NCBI GenBank assembly: GCA_030695945.1
Contig: JAUYOG010000024.1
Coordinates: 1 to 64,000 of the forward strand
Reading direction: 5' to 3'
Length of the DNA stretch: 64,000 nucleotides
Source: Ramlibacter sp.
Lineage (GTDB): Bacteria; Pseudomonadota; Gammaproteobacteria; Burkholderiales; Burkholderiaceae_C
The notes beneath the pieces were generated by a model that saw nothing but the letters and a program-made list of their open reading frames with translations, did not search any database and had not been told where the DNA came from. This document shows positions 34,995 to 43,394 of this stretch, piece after piece. The translations under genes were made by a program, and so were the position numbers. Position 1 is the stretch's first letter. The number at the start of each line of letters is the position of its first letter.

Positions 34995-35975
34995 ATGCCC
35001 ATTTCAATCCCCCGAAACCTGGCGAACGCGATAGCAGGTATTGCCGCTACTTTGCTGATCGGCGTTCCTACAGCTCACGCCGCATTCCCCGACAAGCCCA
35101 TCAAGATCGTCGTGCCCTTCTCGCCGGGTGGTGGCGCCGACCTGATCGCCCGCACGCTGTCCGCAGACCTGGCAAAAGAACTGGGGCAGCCCGTCATCGT
35201 CGACAACAAGCCCGGCGCGGGCACCGTCATCGGGTCGGACCTTGTCGCCAAGAGCCCGCCTGATGGCTACACATTGCTCTTGTCATCGATAGCGCATTCG
35301 GTGAATCCGAGCCTCGCTGAAAAGCTGCCCTACGCCACGGAGAAGGACTTCGCGCCCGTCGCCATGGTGGTCCGCTCACCCAATGTGCTGGTAGTCCGTG
35401 CGGACAGCCCCTACAAATCGGTGAAGGACATCATCGACGCAGCAAAGGCAAAACCTGGCAAGCTGACCTACGCGTCGCCCGGAAACGGAACCTCATCGCA
35501 TCTGGCGGGCGCCTTGTTTGAAGACCTTGGCAAGGTCCGTCTTCAACACATCGCCTACAAGGGTTCGGCCCCCGCCCTCACCGACTTGCTGGGCGGACAA
35601 ACCGACATTCTGTTCGGCACCTCGGGATCCGTAGGCAGCTTCATCGACAGCGGAAAACTGAGGGCATTGGCCGTCACATCTGCTGCCCGCTCCAGTGCAT
35701 ATCCAAGCGTGCCCACCATGGTCGAAGCGGGCGTTCCCGGCTATGTCTCCGAGGGCTGGTACGGTCTGCACGCGCCGTCAGGCACACCAGCTCCAATCAT
35801 CGAGAAGTTGAATGCTGCCGTGCGGAAGGCGACCGCTACGGACTTCTTCAAATCCAAGCTGGTTCACGAAGGCATGGTTGTCCAGACGGGGGCGCCAATC
35901 GACTATGAGAACTACGTGCGCGCCGAAATCGCACGATGGTCCAAACTGGTGAAGACAAATGTCATCAGCAAGTAG
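34995..35975 (+). CDS. Bug-type substrate-binding protein
   Basis: The 326-residue periplasmic protein has a signal peptide ending VPTAHAAFP and the motifs [42 protein letters not shown] and ASPGNGTSSHLAGALF. It is closest to the Bug protein at 32958. The start ATG 34995 has GGAGACAGTG upstream. It ends within the possible leader of the CoA-transferase gene; the two are surely co-transcribed. Confidence 0.87.
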   Translation: MPISIPRNLANAIAGIAATLLIGVPTAHAAFPDKPIKIVVPFSPGGGADLIARTLSADLAKELGQPVIVDNKPGAGTVIGSDLVAKSPPDGYTLLLSSIAHSVNPSLAEKLPYATEKDFAPVAMVVRSPNVLVVRADSPYKSVKDIIDAAKAKPGKLTYASPGNGTSSHLAGALFEDLGKVRLQHIAYKGSAPALTDLLGGQTDILFGTSGSVGSFIDSGKLRALAVTSAARSSAYPSVPTMVEAGVPGYVSEGWYGLHAPSGTPAPIIEKLNAAVRKATATDFFKSKLVHEGMVVQTGAPIDYENYVRAEIARWSKLVKTNVISK

Positions 35976-35985
35976 CGCAGGGGCC

Positions 35986-37173
35986 ATGCCCAAAGTCCTG
36001 GAAGGTGTGCGTGTTCTCGACTTGACTCACGTCCTGGCGGGACCGTTCGCAAGTTACCAACTCGCGGTTCTGGGCGCTGAAGTCATCAAGATCGAAGCAC
36101 CCGATGAGCCAGACCAGGCGAGATTCCAAGGCTCGGACCACGAACTCAACGACGAGGGAATGGGGACCGCCTTTCTCTCGCAAAGTTCCAACAAGCAATC
36201 GATCACCTTGAATCTGAAGACGGACGCTGGCCGCCAGATTCTCCGGCAGCTGGTGAAGACGGCCGACATCCTGATCGAGAACTACCGGCCCGGCGCGCTC
36301 GACGCGCTCGGGCTCGGCTATCCAGATCTCTCGGCTCTCAAGCCGGAACTGATCTACTGCTCGATCTCCGCTTTCGGCAGCACGGGTCCGAAGCGTGAAC
36401 TCACGGCGTACGACGGCGTGATCCAGGCCTACTCAGGAATGATGGCAATGACCGGCGAGGCCGGCTCCTCCCCTGTCAAGTGCGGCGCTCCGGTCGTCGA
36501 CTACGCGACTGGTACGACCGCCGCCGCAGCCATCCTTGCTGCGCTGCTTCATCGCAAGAACCACGGTCGCGGTCAATTCGTCGAGGTGGCGATGTCTGAT
36601 GTCGCCATGATTCTCTGCAGCTCGCACCTGACCGGCTACTTGTGGAATGGCTCTCACCCTGAGCAAAAGGGCAACCGCTATCCTTTTGCCACCATTGGGT
36701 GTTATCAGGCAGCGGACGCACCGTTGATGATCTCGGCGTCGAATCTGCGTCAACAGAGGCGACTATGGGAGGTCTTGGGACGGCCCGACCTCATCAAGGA
36801 AAACAACCGTGACCGCATTCGCGGCCACGCGGCGGAGGCCAAAGCGCTCAAGGAAATCATCGCCACCGAGTCGGTGGAACACTGGGAGCGCGTACTGCAA
36901 GGCGCGCGCGTGCCGGCATCGCGGGTTCAACGAATGGAGGCGATGTTGGCGGATGAGCACGTCAACTCCCGGGGTGTTCTCCATCGATTCGGTGAGGATG
37001 CTGGAGCGCTCAAGGGATTGACTGTTCCTGTCGCTGGGTTTCGGCTATCGGCATGCGATGTTGGAGTCAACGCGATTCCTCAAGCTGCCGGCGCGCAGAA
37101 CAAGCAAGTTCTCAACCATCTTGGCTACTCAGACAGCGAGATCGAGCGCTTCAGAGCGAGCGGCGTTGTGTAG
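35986..37173 (+). CDS. CaiB/BaiF-type (class III) CoA transferase
   Basis: A 395-residue enzyme that moves CoA between carboxylic acids. It starts with LEGVRVLDLTHVLAGPFASYQLAVLGAEVIKIE. The catalytic Asp of the family is expected near residues 165-170, where GAPVVDYATGTTAA is found; the central region has NYRPGALDALGLGY. ATG 35986 (MPKVLEG) gives the family length; ATG 35959 in the same frame overlaps the Bug gene. It may offer an ATP-free alternative to the ligase encoded at 30054. Confidence 0.86.
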   Translation: MPKVLEGVRVLDLTHVLAGPFASYQLAVLGAEVIKIEAPDEPDQARFQGSDHELNDEGMGTAFLSQSSNKQSITLNLKTDAGRQILRQLVKTADILIENYRPGALDALGLGYPDLSALKPELIYCSISAFGSTGPKRELTAYDGVIQAYSGMMAMTGEAGSSPVKCGAPVVDYATGTTAAAAILAALLHRKNHGRGQFVEVAMSDVAMILCSSHLTGYLWNGSHPEQKGNRYPFATIGCYQAADAPLMISASNLRQQRRLWEVLGRPDLIKENNRDRIRGHAAEAKALKEIIATESVEHWERVLQGARVPASRVQRMEAMLADEHVNSRGVLHRFGEDAGALKGLTVPVAGFRLSACDVGVNAIPQAAGAQNKQVLNHLGYSDSEIERFRASGVV

Positions 37174-37182
37174 GCTTGCGTC

Positions 37183-37206
37183 TCAGGCCAGCTTGTCCTT
37201 GAGCCG
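37183..37206 (-). pseudogene. 24-bp scrap of a flavoprotein 3' end
   Basis: On the minus strand this reads RLKDKLA-stop, almost identical to the end (RLKDKLS-stop) of the flavoprotein gene ending at 48239; 18 bases are identical. It directly abuts a scrap of a binding-protein gene. Confidence 0.6.
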
Positions 37207-37453
37207 ATTGCTTGCCGGCGAACTGGATATGGTCGGTCAGGTCCAACCCGCGCTCGGTCGACCGCGTGAATGCCAGCAGCAAGCACGCGATCTCCGGCAC
37301 CAATGGCGTCTCGTACACGGACCTGGTTATGCGGTGCGACAGCGTCCCCGGCGCCAATCTCGATTTCGTGCTGGCCATGAAGCACCTGTTCAACCGCGAG
37401 CAGATGGCTATCGGTCGCAGCGCTGAATGAAGCACCCGATCGGCTTCGGCAAC
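37204..37453 (+). pseudogene. ABC substrate-binding protein remnant (paralogue of 10431)
   Basis: Pieces in order on the plus strand: LLAGELDMVGQV; then, in another frame, NPRSVDRVNASSKHAI, GVSYTDLVMRCDSVPGANLD and FVLAMKHLFNREQM; then MKHPIGFGN. Compared with intact paralogues (for example LLAGELDLIARVNPRSVDRVNGSSKHAIFE), about 100 codons are missing between NREQM and MKHP, and two frame changes are present. It is a dead gene in the opposite orientation to its neighbours. Confidence 0.8.
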
Positions 37454-37498
37454 CTTGAAGAACAGGGTCAACGCCAGGTCGAAGCTGGGGCGCGTGTT
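37454..37498 (-). pseudogene. Inverted 45-bp piece of the same binding-protein gene
   Basis: The minus strand reads NTRPSFDLALTLFFK. In intact paralogues this sequence directly follows MKHPVGFGN, the residues at which the plus-strand remnant ends. The segment therefore looks turned around in place (micro-inversion). Confidence 0.7.
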
Positions 37499-37502
37499 TC
37501 GG

Positions 37503-38807
37503 TCATCGCCCGAGCGCATCGAGCATCTGGTACCAGCCCGCGACCATCCGCACACCGGGTGCGCGCAGCGAACGGAAGGGCACCGACTTTTGCCGGGACG
37601 CGTCGAACAAGGCGAGCTGCGGCGACTCGCCGGCCATCAAGCGACCGGCATATCGGCCCAGCAGCGTCGCCATTGCGATGCCCACGCCGTTGTAGCCAAA
37701 CGAGACGCAAGTGCGGTCGTCGATGCGGCCGACATGCGGCAGCTGGTTCAGCGTCATGCCCACCAGGCCTGACCACTGGAAATCGATCGCCAGGCCTTCG
37801 AGTTCGGGGAACAGGGTCGTCATTGCGCGCTTGAGGGCATCGAACGACGAGGCCGTGTCTTCACGGCCGAAAGCCCCGCGCCCGCCGAAGACGAAGCGGC
37901 CATCGACTTTGCGGAACCACTTCATCATGCGCCGCGTTTCCGAGTAGCCGCGACGCGCCGTGAGCAACTTCGCCTGCAGGTGCGCCGGCATGCGCTCGGT
38001 CGCGATGATGGCGCTGCGGAAAGGGATGATGCTGCGGCTCACCTGCCCGGTCGCCGCCGTGGAATCCGAATAGGCGTCGGTGGCGATCAGCACCTGGCGC
38101 GCCCGCACCCTGGCGCCCGGCGTCACGACCACCACGCCTGCCGGTTCCCGCAGGATGCGGGTGACGGGACTGTTCTCGAAGATCGGCACCTTGCGCGCCG
38201 CCAGGCCCGCTGCCATGCCGCGCGCGTAGTTAAGCGGATGGATGGTGCCGGCCAGGCGGTTGAGGACGCCGCCGACGAATGCCCGCGAGCCGAGTTCTTG
38301 CGCAAGCTCCGCGCGCGACAGGACGCGGCAGGAGTCGTCTTTCAGCTCGCTGCGCAGCCAATCCGCTTCGGCAATGAGAGCACCGAGGGCGCGCTCGGTA
38401 TGCGCGCAGCGCAGGTTGCCGGTGCGCTCGAACTGCGCATGTGGAATGCCCAGGTCCGCGATGATCTCTTCCACGAAGTCCAGCGACTCATGCGCGATGC
38501 CGTGCAGGTGCCGCGCTGCCTCCAGGCCGTACGTCTTGGCCATCGCGGGAAAGGGCACGCGGTATTTTCCGCTGACGACGCCGCCATTGCGGCCGCTCGC
38601 GCCCCAGCCTACGGTTCTGGCTTCGAGCACCACAGGCTCAATGCCTCGCTGCCGCAGGGCATTCGCCGCCGACAGCCCTGAGTAGCCGCCGCCGACGATG
38701 ACGACCTCGGTGCTCAGATCCGTCTCTAGCATCGGCAGCGCGGGCCCCGGCTCGGCTGTGCTTCTCCACAGCGAGCGAGCGTCGGCGAATTCCTTCGGAC
38801 CACTCAT
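37503..38807 (-). CDS. FAD-dependent oxidoreductase (DAO family, gamma-glutamylputrescine-oxidase-like)
   Basis: The 434-residue flavoprotein has an N-terminal extension (SLWRSTAEPGPALPMLETDL), FAD motif VVIVGGGYSGLSAANALRQRG, the stretch WGASGRNGGVVSGKYR and a C-terminal contact SFGYNGVGIAMATLLGRYAG. PuuB-type amine oxidases share this plan. ATG 38807 overlaps the HAD stop by four bases. It is the last gene of a five-gene unit beginning at 43142. It probably oxidises an imported amine or amino acid; the substrate is unknown. Confidence 0.82.
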   Translation of the reverse strand: MSGPKEFADARSLWRSTAEPGPALPMLETDLSTEVVIVGGGYSGLSAANALRQRGIEPVVLEARTVGWGASGRNGGVVSGKYRVPFPAMAKTYGLEAARHLHGIAHESLDFVEEIIADLGIPHAQFERTGNLRCAHTERALGALIAEADWLRSELKDDSCRVLSRAELAQELGSRAFVGGVLNRLAGTIHPLNYARGMAAGLAARKVPIFENSPVTRILREPAGVVVVTPGARVRARQVLIATDAYSDSTAATGQVSRSIIPFRSAIIATERMPAHLQAKLLTARRGYSETRRMMKWFRKVDGRFVFGGRGAFGREDTASSFDALKRAMTTLFPELEGLAIDFQWSGLVGMTLNQLPHVGRIDDRTCVSFGYNGVGIAMATLLGRYAGRLMAGESPQLALFDASRQKSVPFRSLRAPGVRMVAGWYQMLDALGR

Positions 38808-39508
38808 GCTTGATCGGCCTCGACCGCGTCGGCCAGTTCCTTGAGGCTCGCGAAGTGGAAATCCGGCTTCGTCACCTTCGCCGGTACCGGTGTGCCGCCG
38901 AAGCCCTTGAGGCCCTTGCGGCGCTCGATCCAGCAGACCGTGTAGCCGAGCTCGCGTGCGATCCCGATGTCGTGGTATTGGCTTTGCGCCACGTGCAGGA
39001 TCTCGTGGAACTTGTAGCCTAGCGCGGCCTGGCGGCCCTGGTTGTAGGCGAAGAAACGGGGGTCCGGCTTGTCGGTGCCGGTGTCGTCGTGGGTCACCGT
39101 ATCGTCGAACGGGTCGCCCAGCGTGTGCGCGTAACAGGAAAGCGCCACGCGGTCCGCATTGGTCATGGCCACGAGCCGGAAGTGCTTGCGCAGGCGGCGC
39201 AGCGCCTCCGCCGAATCGGGGAATGCCGGCCAGTGCAGCACGTCCATCTGGAAAGCCCGGGCCGACATCTCGTCGGCGGGCAGGCCCAGCTGCTTTGCCA
39301 CGTGCAGGTACACGTCGCCCATGACCTGGCTGGAGCGGCCGGGGTGCAGCTCGCGCCCGCGCTTGTACGACTCGAAGATGTCGTCGTCGGTGAGGCCCTC
39401 GGCCGCGGAGCCGCCCAGGCGGCGGACGGAATCGAGAACGCCTTTCTCGAAATCGATCAGCGTCCCGACGACGTCGAAAGTCAGGGTCTTGTATTGCTGG
39501 AGTTGCAT
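38804..39508 (-). CDS. HAD-superfamily hydrolase, dehalogenase-like; paralogue 3
   Basis: The 234-residue protein has FDVVGTLIDFEKGVLDSVRRLG (Asp nucleophile), LVAMTNADRVALSCYAHTLG, a lysine region DKPDPRFFAYNQGRQAALG and LHVAQSQYHDIGIARELG. It belongs to a different branch from the proteins at 12184, 22430 and 42474, and is close to the one at 53535. It lies between two flavoprotein genes, overlapping one by four bases and the other by 28. Such tight linkage implies a shared pathway, perhaps repair or removal of a by-product. Confidence 0.8.
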   Translation of the reverse strand: MQLQQYKTLTFDVVGTLIDFEKGVLDSVRRLGGSAAEGLTDDDIFESYKRGRELHPGRSSQVMGDVYLHVAKQLGLPADEMSARAFQMDVLHWPAFPDSAEALRRLRKHFRLVAMTNADRVALSCYAHTLGDPFDDTVTHDDTGTDKPDPRFFAYNQGRQAALGYKFHEILHVAQSQYHDIGIARELGYTVCWIERRKGLKGFGGTPVPAKVTKPDFHFASLKELADAVEADQA

Positions 39509-40842
39509 GGTTTGTTTCCTTTTGGTGAGTGTGTTGATCGATGGGCGCGCGCATCATGGATGCGCGGATTGAAAGAGCGCAGCTTGCGAGGCGCGAAGGG
39601 GTTTTGGTCGAGCATGGGATCGCGACCCAGGATCGCGTCTGCGATCAGCGTAGCTGTCACCGCACCTAGCGTCATACCCAGATGTCCATGCCCACAGGCG
39701 ACGTAGGCATGTGAAACGAGCGGGGAGGCGCCGATCACCGGGAGCGAGTTCGGCATCGACGGGCGAAACCCCATCCAGCGGGTCCATTCCGTCGCCCGCA
39801 AGTCGGGAAAGGCGATCCTCGCCCTGTCCACCATCCTGTCTGCACGACGCCAATCCGGCTCCCTCTGGAGCCCCGCGATTTCCACGGTTCCCGCCAGCCT
39901 GAGCCTACCCTGCATCATGGAAGCGAAAAAAGCGCCGTCCGAGACCAGGACGGGCCGGCCCAGCGTGATGTTGGGGTTCGCTATCTCGACGTGATAGCCC
40001 CGTTCGGTATCGAGGGCGACATCGCATCCCACATCCGCGGCCAGACCCTTCGAGTGCGCGCCTGCAGCGATGATGACCGCGGCGCCATCGAGTCGCAGCT
40101 CGCGCCCGTCACTGCAATGCAGGGAGACCGGCCGGCCGCCGGCGACGACTATGCTGCGGACTTCGGCCTCATGGAAGATCGCGCCCAGCGTGGATGCCCG
40201 CTCCGCGAGGCGCCGGCAGAGCAGCTGGGGGCTGTCCAGGGACGCATAGTCCGGGAAATAAATGCCCCTGTGGACCGGGCCCGAGGCGGGCTCCAGGTCC
40301 CGCACCTCTTTCTCGCCCAGGATTTCTATGTTGGCGCCGCGCCTCCTTCGCAGCTGGATGGCGGCTTGGGCGCCTTGAAACGAGGCTGGTGTGTGGTACA
40401 GCATGAGTGCGCCGGTGCGCCGGATGTCGTCATCCAGCCCCAGATCGGCAAACAGCCGCTCGTACTCCTCCAGAGCGAACCTCGTCATTGAGTGGAGCGC
40501 CGTCGAGATCTGCTCCACACGGTGCGGCCGGCAAGCGGACAGGAACCGGACCAGCCAAGGGAGCGCCTGCAGGAAGTAGGCAGGCTTCACCACGATCGGC
40601 CCTTGCTGGCGGAGCAGGAAGCCCGGAGCACCCGACAGCATCGACGGCATGCCTGTGGGGACGGCGGCTTCGACGGCGATGACGCCGGCATTTCCGTAGG
40701 ACGCACCGCTGCCCGGGGGGCGCGGATCGACGAAGTCGACCTGCAGGCCTTCGCGCAACAGGCGCAGCCCGACATTGAGACCGACGATGCCGGTGCCGAT
40801 CACCACGACGCGGGTGACAGGGGCGTTCACGTGTCGAGCCAT
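39481..40842 (-). CDS. D-amino-acid dehydrogenase-like FAD oxidoreductase
   Basis: A 453-residue DadA-like flavoprotein: VVVIGTGIVGLNVGLRLLREG at the N-terminus, PPGSGASYGNAGVIAVEAAVPTG after it, and CGHGHLGMTLGAVTATLIADAI near the end. The C-terminal 25 residues are rich in Arg, His and Ser and overlap the HAD gene. The start overlaps the binding-protein stop by 16 bases. It would oxidise a D-amino acid or N-substituted amino acid brought in with the help of that binding protein. Confidence 0.82.
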   Translation of the reverse strand: MARHVNAPVTRVVVIGTGIVGLNVGLRLLREGLQVDFVDPRPPGSGASYGNAGVIAVEAAVPTGMPSMLSGAPGFLLRQQGPIVVKPAYFLQALPWLVRFLSACRPHRVEQISTALHSMTRFALEEYERLFADLGLDDDIRRTGALMLYHTPASFQGAQAAIQLRRRRGANIEILGEKEVRDLEPASGPVHRGIYFPDYASLDSPQLLCRRLAERASTLGAIFHEAEVRSIVVAGGRPVSLHCSDGRELRLDGAAVIIAAGAHSKGLAADVGCDVALDTERGYHVEIANPNITLGRPVLVSDGAFFASMMQGRLRLAGTVEIAGLQREPDWRRADRMVDRARIAFPDLRATEWTRWMGFRPSMPNSLPVIGASPLVSHAYVACGHGHLGMTLGAVTATLIADAILGRDPMLDQNPFAPRKLRSFNPRIHDARAHRSTHSPKGNKPCNSSNTRP

Positions 40843-42446
40843 ACGTGTTCGGCGAAGCTGAAACCCATCAAGCCGCCCAACGGTATCGGAGAGAGCCCGC
40901 GCAGCTTCCTGTTGTGGCCGTCGAGGCTCGACGTGAAGTACGGGATCGCTATGCCGGAGTCCTCATGGACCATGGTTTGCAGGTCGGCGTACATCTGAGC
41001 GCGCCTGGCTTCATCGGTCTCCGCGCGCGCGGCAAGCAGGAGCTGGTCGAACTTGTCGCTCTTCCAGCCGGACTCGTTCTGGGGAGCGTCGGACTTGAAG
41101 AACAGCGACAGCATCACGTCCACGGAGGGGCGCGGCTGGATCATGCCGAATCCCACGGGGTGCTTCATCCAGTGCTGGGCCCAATAGCCATCCGCCGGCA
41201 TGCGGCGCACGTCGAAGTTGACACCGTACTTGCGCGCCTCGTGTTGCAGGATGGTCGCGATCTCGATGGATCCGTTCGCGACCGGGGACACGACCATCGG
41301 GATGGCCGCGGAGCCGACGTTGGCTCGCTGGAGATGCCACTTCGCCTTCTCGGGATCGTAGGGGCGCTGCTTCAGCCCCTTGAAGTAGAAGCGCATGCTG
41401 GGGTGGATCGGTTGGTCGTTGCCCAGCACGCCGTGGCCGAGCACGATCGACTTGATCATCTGTTCCCGGTTGAACAGGTGCTTCATGCCCAGCACGAAAT
41501 CAGCGTTGTTTCCCGGCGCGCTGTCGCGGCGCATGACCAGGTCCGTGTAGGGGCCCGCCTTGGTTTCGAAGACGGCGTGCTGGCCGCTTCCGGAGACGCG
41601 GCTCACCGAGCGCGGATCGACCGAGAGCACGAGGTCGAGCTCCCCGGCCAGCAGGCCATTGACACGCGCGCTCTCTTCGCCGACGCCCACGTGTTCGATC
41701 TCGTCAAGGTAGGGCCGGTTGGGCTTCCAGTAGCTGTCATTGCGCACACCGACCGCGCGCACACCGGGCTTGAATTCCTTGACCTTGTAGGGACCGGTCC
41801 CAATGCCGGCGTGGAAGTCGGTGGTGCCGTCCTTGACGATGTGGAAGTGGTAGGTGCCCAGGATCACCGGCAGATCCGCATTGGGTGCGGCGAGGCGGAT
41901 GGTCACTTCGTTCGGGCCCGTCGCGGTGACCTCATCGATCTGGTCAGCCAGCGGCTTGGCGCGCGAACCGATCGCGGGGTTCTTGTGGCGCATCAGCGAG
42001 AAGATCACATCCTGCGGCGTCAGCGGCTTCCCGTCGTGGAAAGTCACGCCGCGGCGCAGCTTGAAGACCCAGGTCCTGGCGTCCTTGGTCGTGAACTCCT
42101 CGGCCAGCTGCGGCTGCGGGGTGAGGCTGCCGTCCAGGTAGGTCAGCCCGTTGTAGAACATGAAGCCGCGGACGTAGTCGGTGCCGTTGGACTGCTTGGC
42201 GGGATCGAGCGTGTCGCTCATCGCCGCCGTTGACCCCGCCACCTTGATGCGGCCGCCCTTGCGCGGCGTCTGCGCATGCGCCGTGGCGGCGACGCTCGCG
42301 ATGCTGCCGGCCAGGGCTGCCTGCATGCCGGCGGCAGTCAACATGGCCAGCACGTCGCGACGGTTCGCGCCGCGCTTCAATGCACCGAGGATTCGCGTGC
42401 TCTCTTCGGGGCCTATCAGGCCGCCCAGCTGCTTGTTCTCTTCCAT
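40827..42446 (-). CDS. ABC substrate-binding protein, Tat-type signal; paralogue 2 (orphan)
   Basis: A 539-residue periplasmic protein with the same N-terminal plan as the protein at 10431 (IGPEESTRILGALKRGANRRDVL; Arg29-Arg30), followed by HAQTPRKGGRIKV and the SBP_bac_5 pattern. Much of the sequence matches paralogue 1, so gene duplication is clear. No permease or ATPase genes follow; a flavoprotein gene comes directly after. It could dock onto the DppBC-like permeases at 8371-10255 (inference). Confidence 0.87.
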   Translation of the reverse strand: MEENKQLGGLIGPEESTRILGALKRGANRRDVLAMLTAAGMQAALAGSIASVAATAHAQTPRKGGRIKVAGSTAAMSDTLDPAKQSNGTDYVRGFMFYNGLTYLDGSLTPQPQLAEEFTTKDARTWVFKLRRGVTFHDGKPLTPQDVIFSLMRHKNPAIGSRAKPLADQIDEVTATGPNEVTIRLAAPNADLPVILGTYHFHIVKDGTTDFHAGIGTGPYKVKEFKPGVRAVGVRNDSYWKPNRPYLDEIEHVGVGEESARVNGLLAGELDLVLSVDPRSVSRVSGSGQHAVFETKAGPYTDLVMRRDSAPGNNADFVLGMKHLFNREQMIKSIVLGHGVLGNDQPIHPSMRFYFKGLKQRPYDPEKAKWHLQRANVGSAAIPMVVSPVANGSIEIATILQHEARKYGVNFDVRRMPADGYWAQHWMKHPVGFGMIQPRPSVDVMLSLFFKSDAPQNESGWKSDKFDQLLLAARAETDEARRAQMYADLQTMVHEDSGIAIPYFTSSLDGHNRKLRGLSPIPLGGLMGFSFAEHVWLDT

Positions 42447-42473
42447 GGTGTGTCTCCTGGTGAATGTCGCGGG

Positions 42474-43142
42474 TCAGAGTCCGACAAGGGCCGGAAGCCC
42501 GTTGATGTCGCGGATCTCGGCAAAGCTGAATGCGTCGCTGGGCCTCGGTTCATGCCCGCGGTTGACGAACACCTTGTTGACGATGCCGAGGTCCTGCGCC
42601 GAGAAGATGTCGTAGCGCGGGTTGGCCGACACGTGCAGGATTTCGTGTGGTGCGCAGCCGAGCTGGTCCAGCATGTATTCGAACGCAGCCAGGCGCGGCT
42701 TGTAGGCGCCGGCATCCTGCGCCGTGCATACCTTGTGGAAGGGCGCCTTGAGCTTTTCCACGTTCGAGTCGATCTGCTCGTTCATCGCGTTGGACAGGAT
42801 CACCAGCGGGATCTTCTTTGCGATGCGCGTGAGCGCGTGCGGCACGTCGGCGTGCGGCCCCCAGGAGGGCACCGCGTCGTAGATTCTCTTCGCATGCTCA
42901 TCGCGGAAGACCAGCTTGTGCTTCCTGCAGGCGCGTTGCAGCGACGAATGCAGGATGTCCAGGTAGGGTTTCCAGTCGCCCATCGCTTCGTCCAAGCGGT
43001 AGTCGTTGAAGTTCTTGAGGAACACGTTCATCTGCGCCGGTGGAAGCTGGCCCTCGTAGATGTCGTACGCCGCCTGGGTCATGGGGTAGTACGTGAGGGT
43101 CCCGTAGCAGTCGAAGGTGATGTACTTGGGGCGGAAGGTCAT
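42474..43142 (-). CDS. HAD-superfamily hydrolase, haloacid-dehalogenase type II-like; paralogue 4
   Basis: A 222-residue near-twin of the protein at 12184: MTFRPKYITFDCYGTLTYYP, LVILSNAMNEQID, AYKPRLAAFEYMLDQLGCAP and the same last residues (INGLPALVGL). It is the first gene of the unit running to 37503 and is divergent from the LysR gene. The binding-protein gene follows after 27 bases, as part of the duplicated HAD/binding-protein pair. Confidence 0.83.
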   Translation of the reverse strand: MTFRPKYITFDCYGTLTYYPMTQAAYDIYEGQLPPAQMNVFLKNFNDYRLDEAMGDWKPYLDILHSSLQRACRKHKLVFRDEHAKRIYDAVPSWGPHADVPHALTRIAKKIPLVILSNAMNEQIDSNVEKLKAPFHKVCTAQDAGAYKPRLAAFEYMLDQLGCAPHEILHVSANPRYDIFSAQDLGIVNKVFVNRGHEPRPSDAFSFAEIRDINGLPALVGL

Positions 43143-43356
43143 GTCGGTGTCTCCTGGACAAGTGGTGAAGTGATTCGGAAATGCGATTGAGCGGTTATCG
43201 AGCGGGGACCGACATCCAAAGTTATGGAGTCCAGCGTGGTCGCCCCGCCGTAGCGCTTGCTCGCCGCCCGGATGGAAAGCCCGGATGCTGCCGCGAATGT
43301 CATTCTGTGCGTACCCCTTTCGATGCCGTCAGGATAGGCAACATTGCGCGTGCAGG

Positions 43357-43370
43357 CAATTGCGCAATTG
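43357..43370. promoter_or_regulatory. Perfect palindrome CAATTGCGCAATTG (LysR-site candidate)
   Basis: A 14-base perfect palindrome, 24 bases before the lysR start and 215 before the divergent HAD gene. The ATTGCGCAAT core fits the T-N11-A type of LysR box. Autoregulation and control of the HAD/binding-protein unit are inferred from position. Confidence 0.6.
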
Positions 43371-43394
43371 TCAGGACGGGCATAACATCAAGTC

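Noticed and set aside
37212-37430. Small 72-residue protein gene
   Set aside because: Its residues match an internal part of the large binding proteins, so it is a fragment of a dead gene rather than a small gene.
37503-39557. A 684-residue flavoprotein with an extra N-terminal domain
   Set aside because: The added part is a shadow of the HAD gene 38804-39508. The flavoprotein starts at 38807 with an ATGA overlap.
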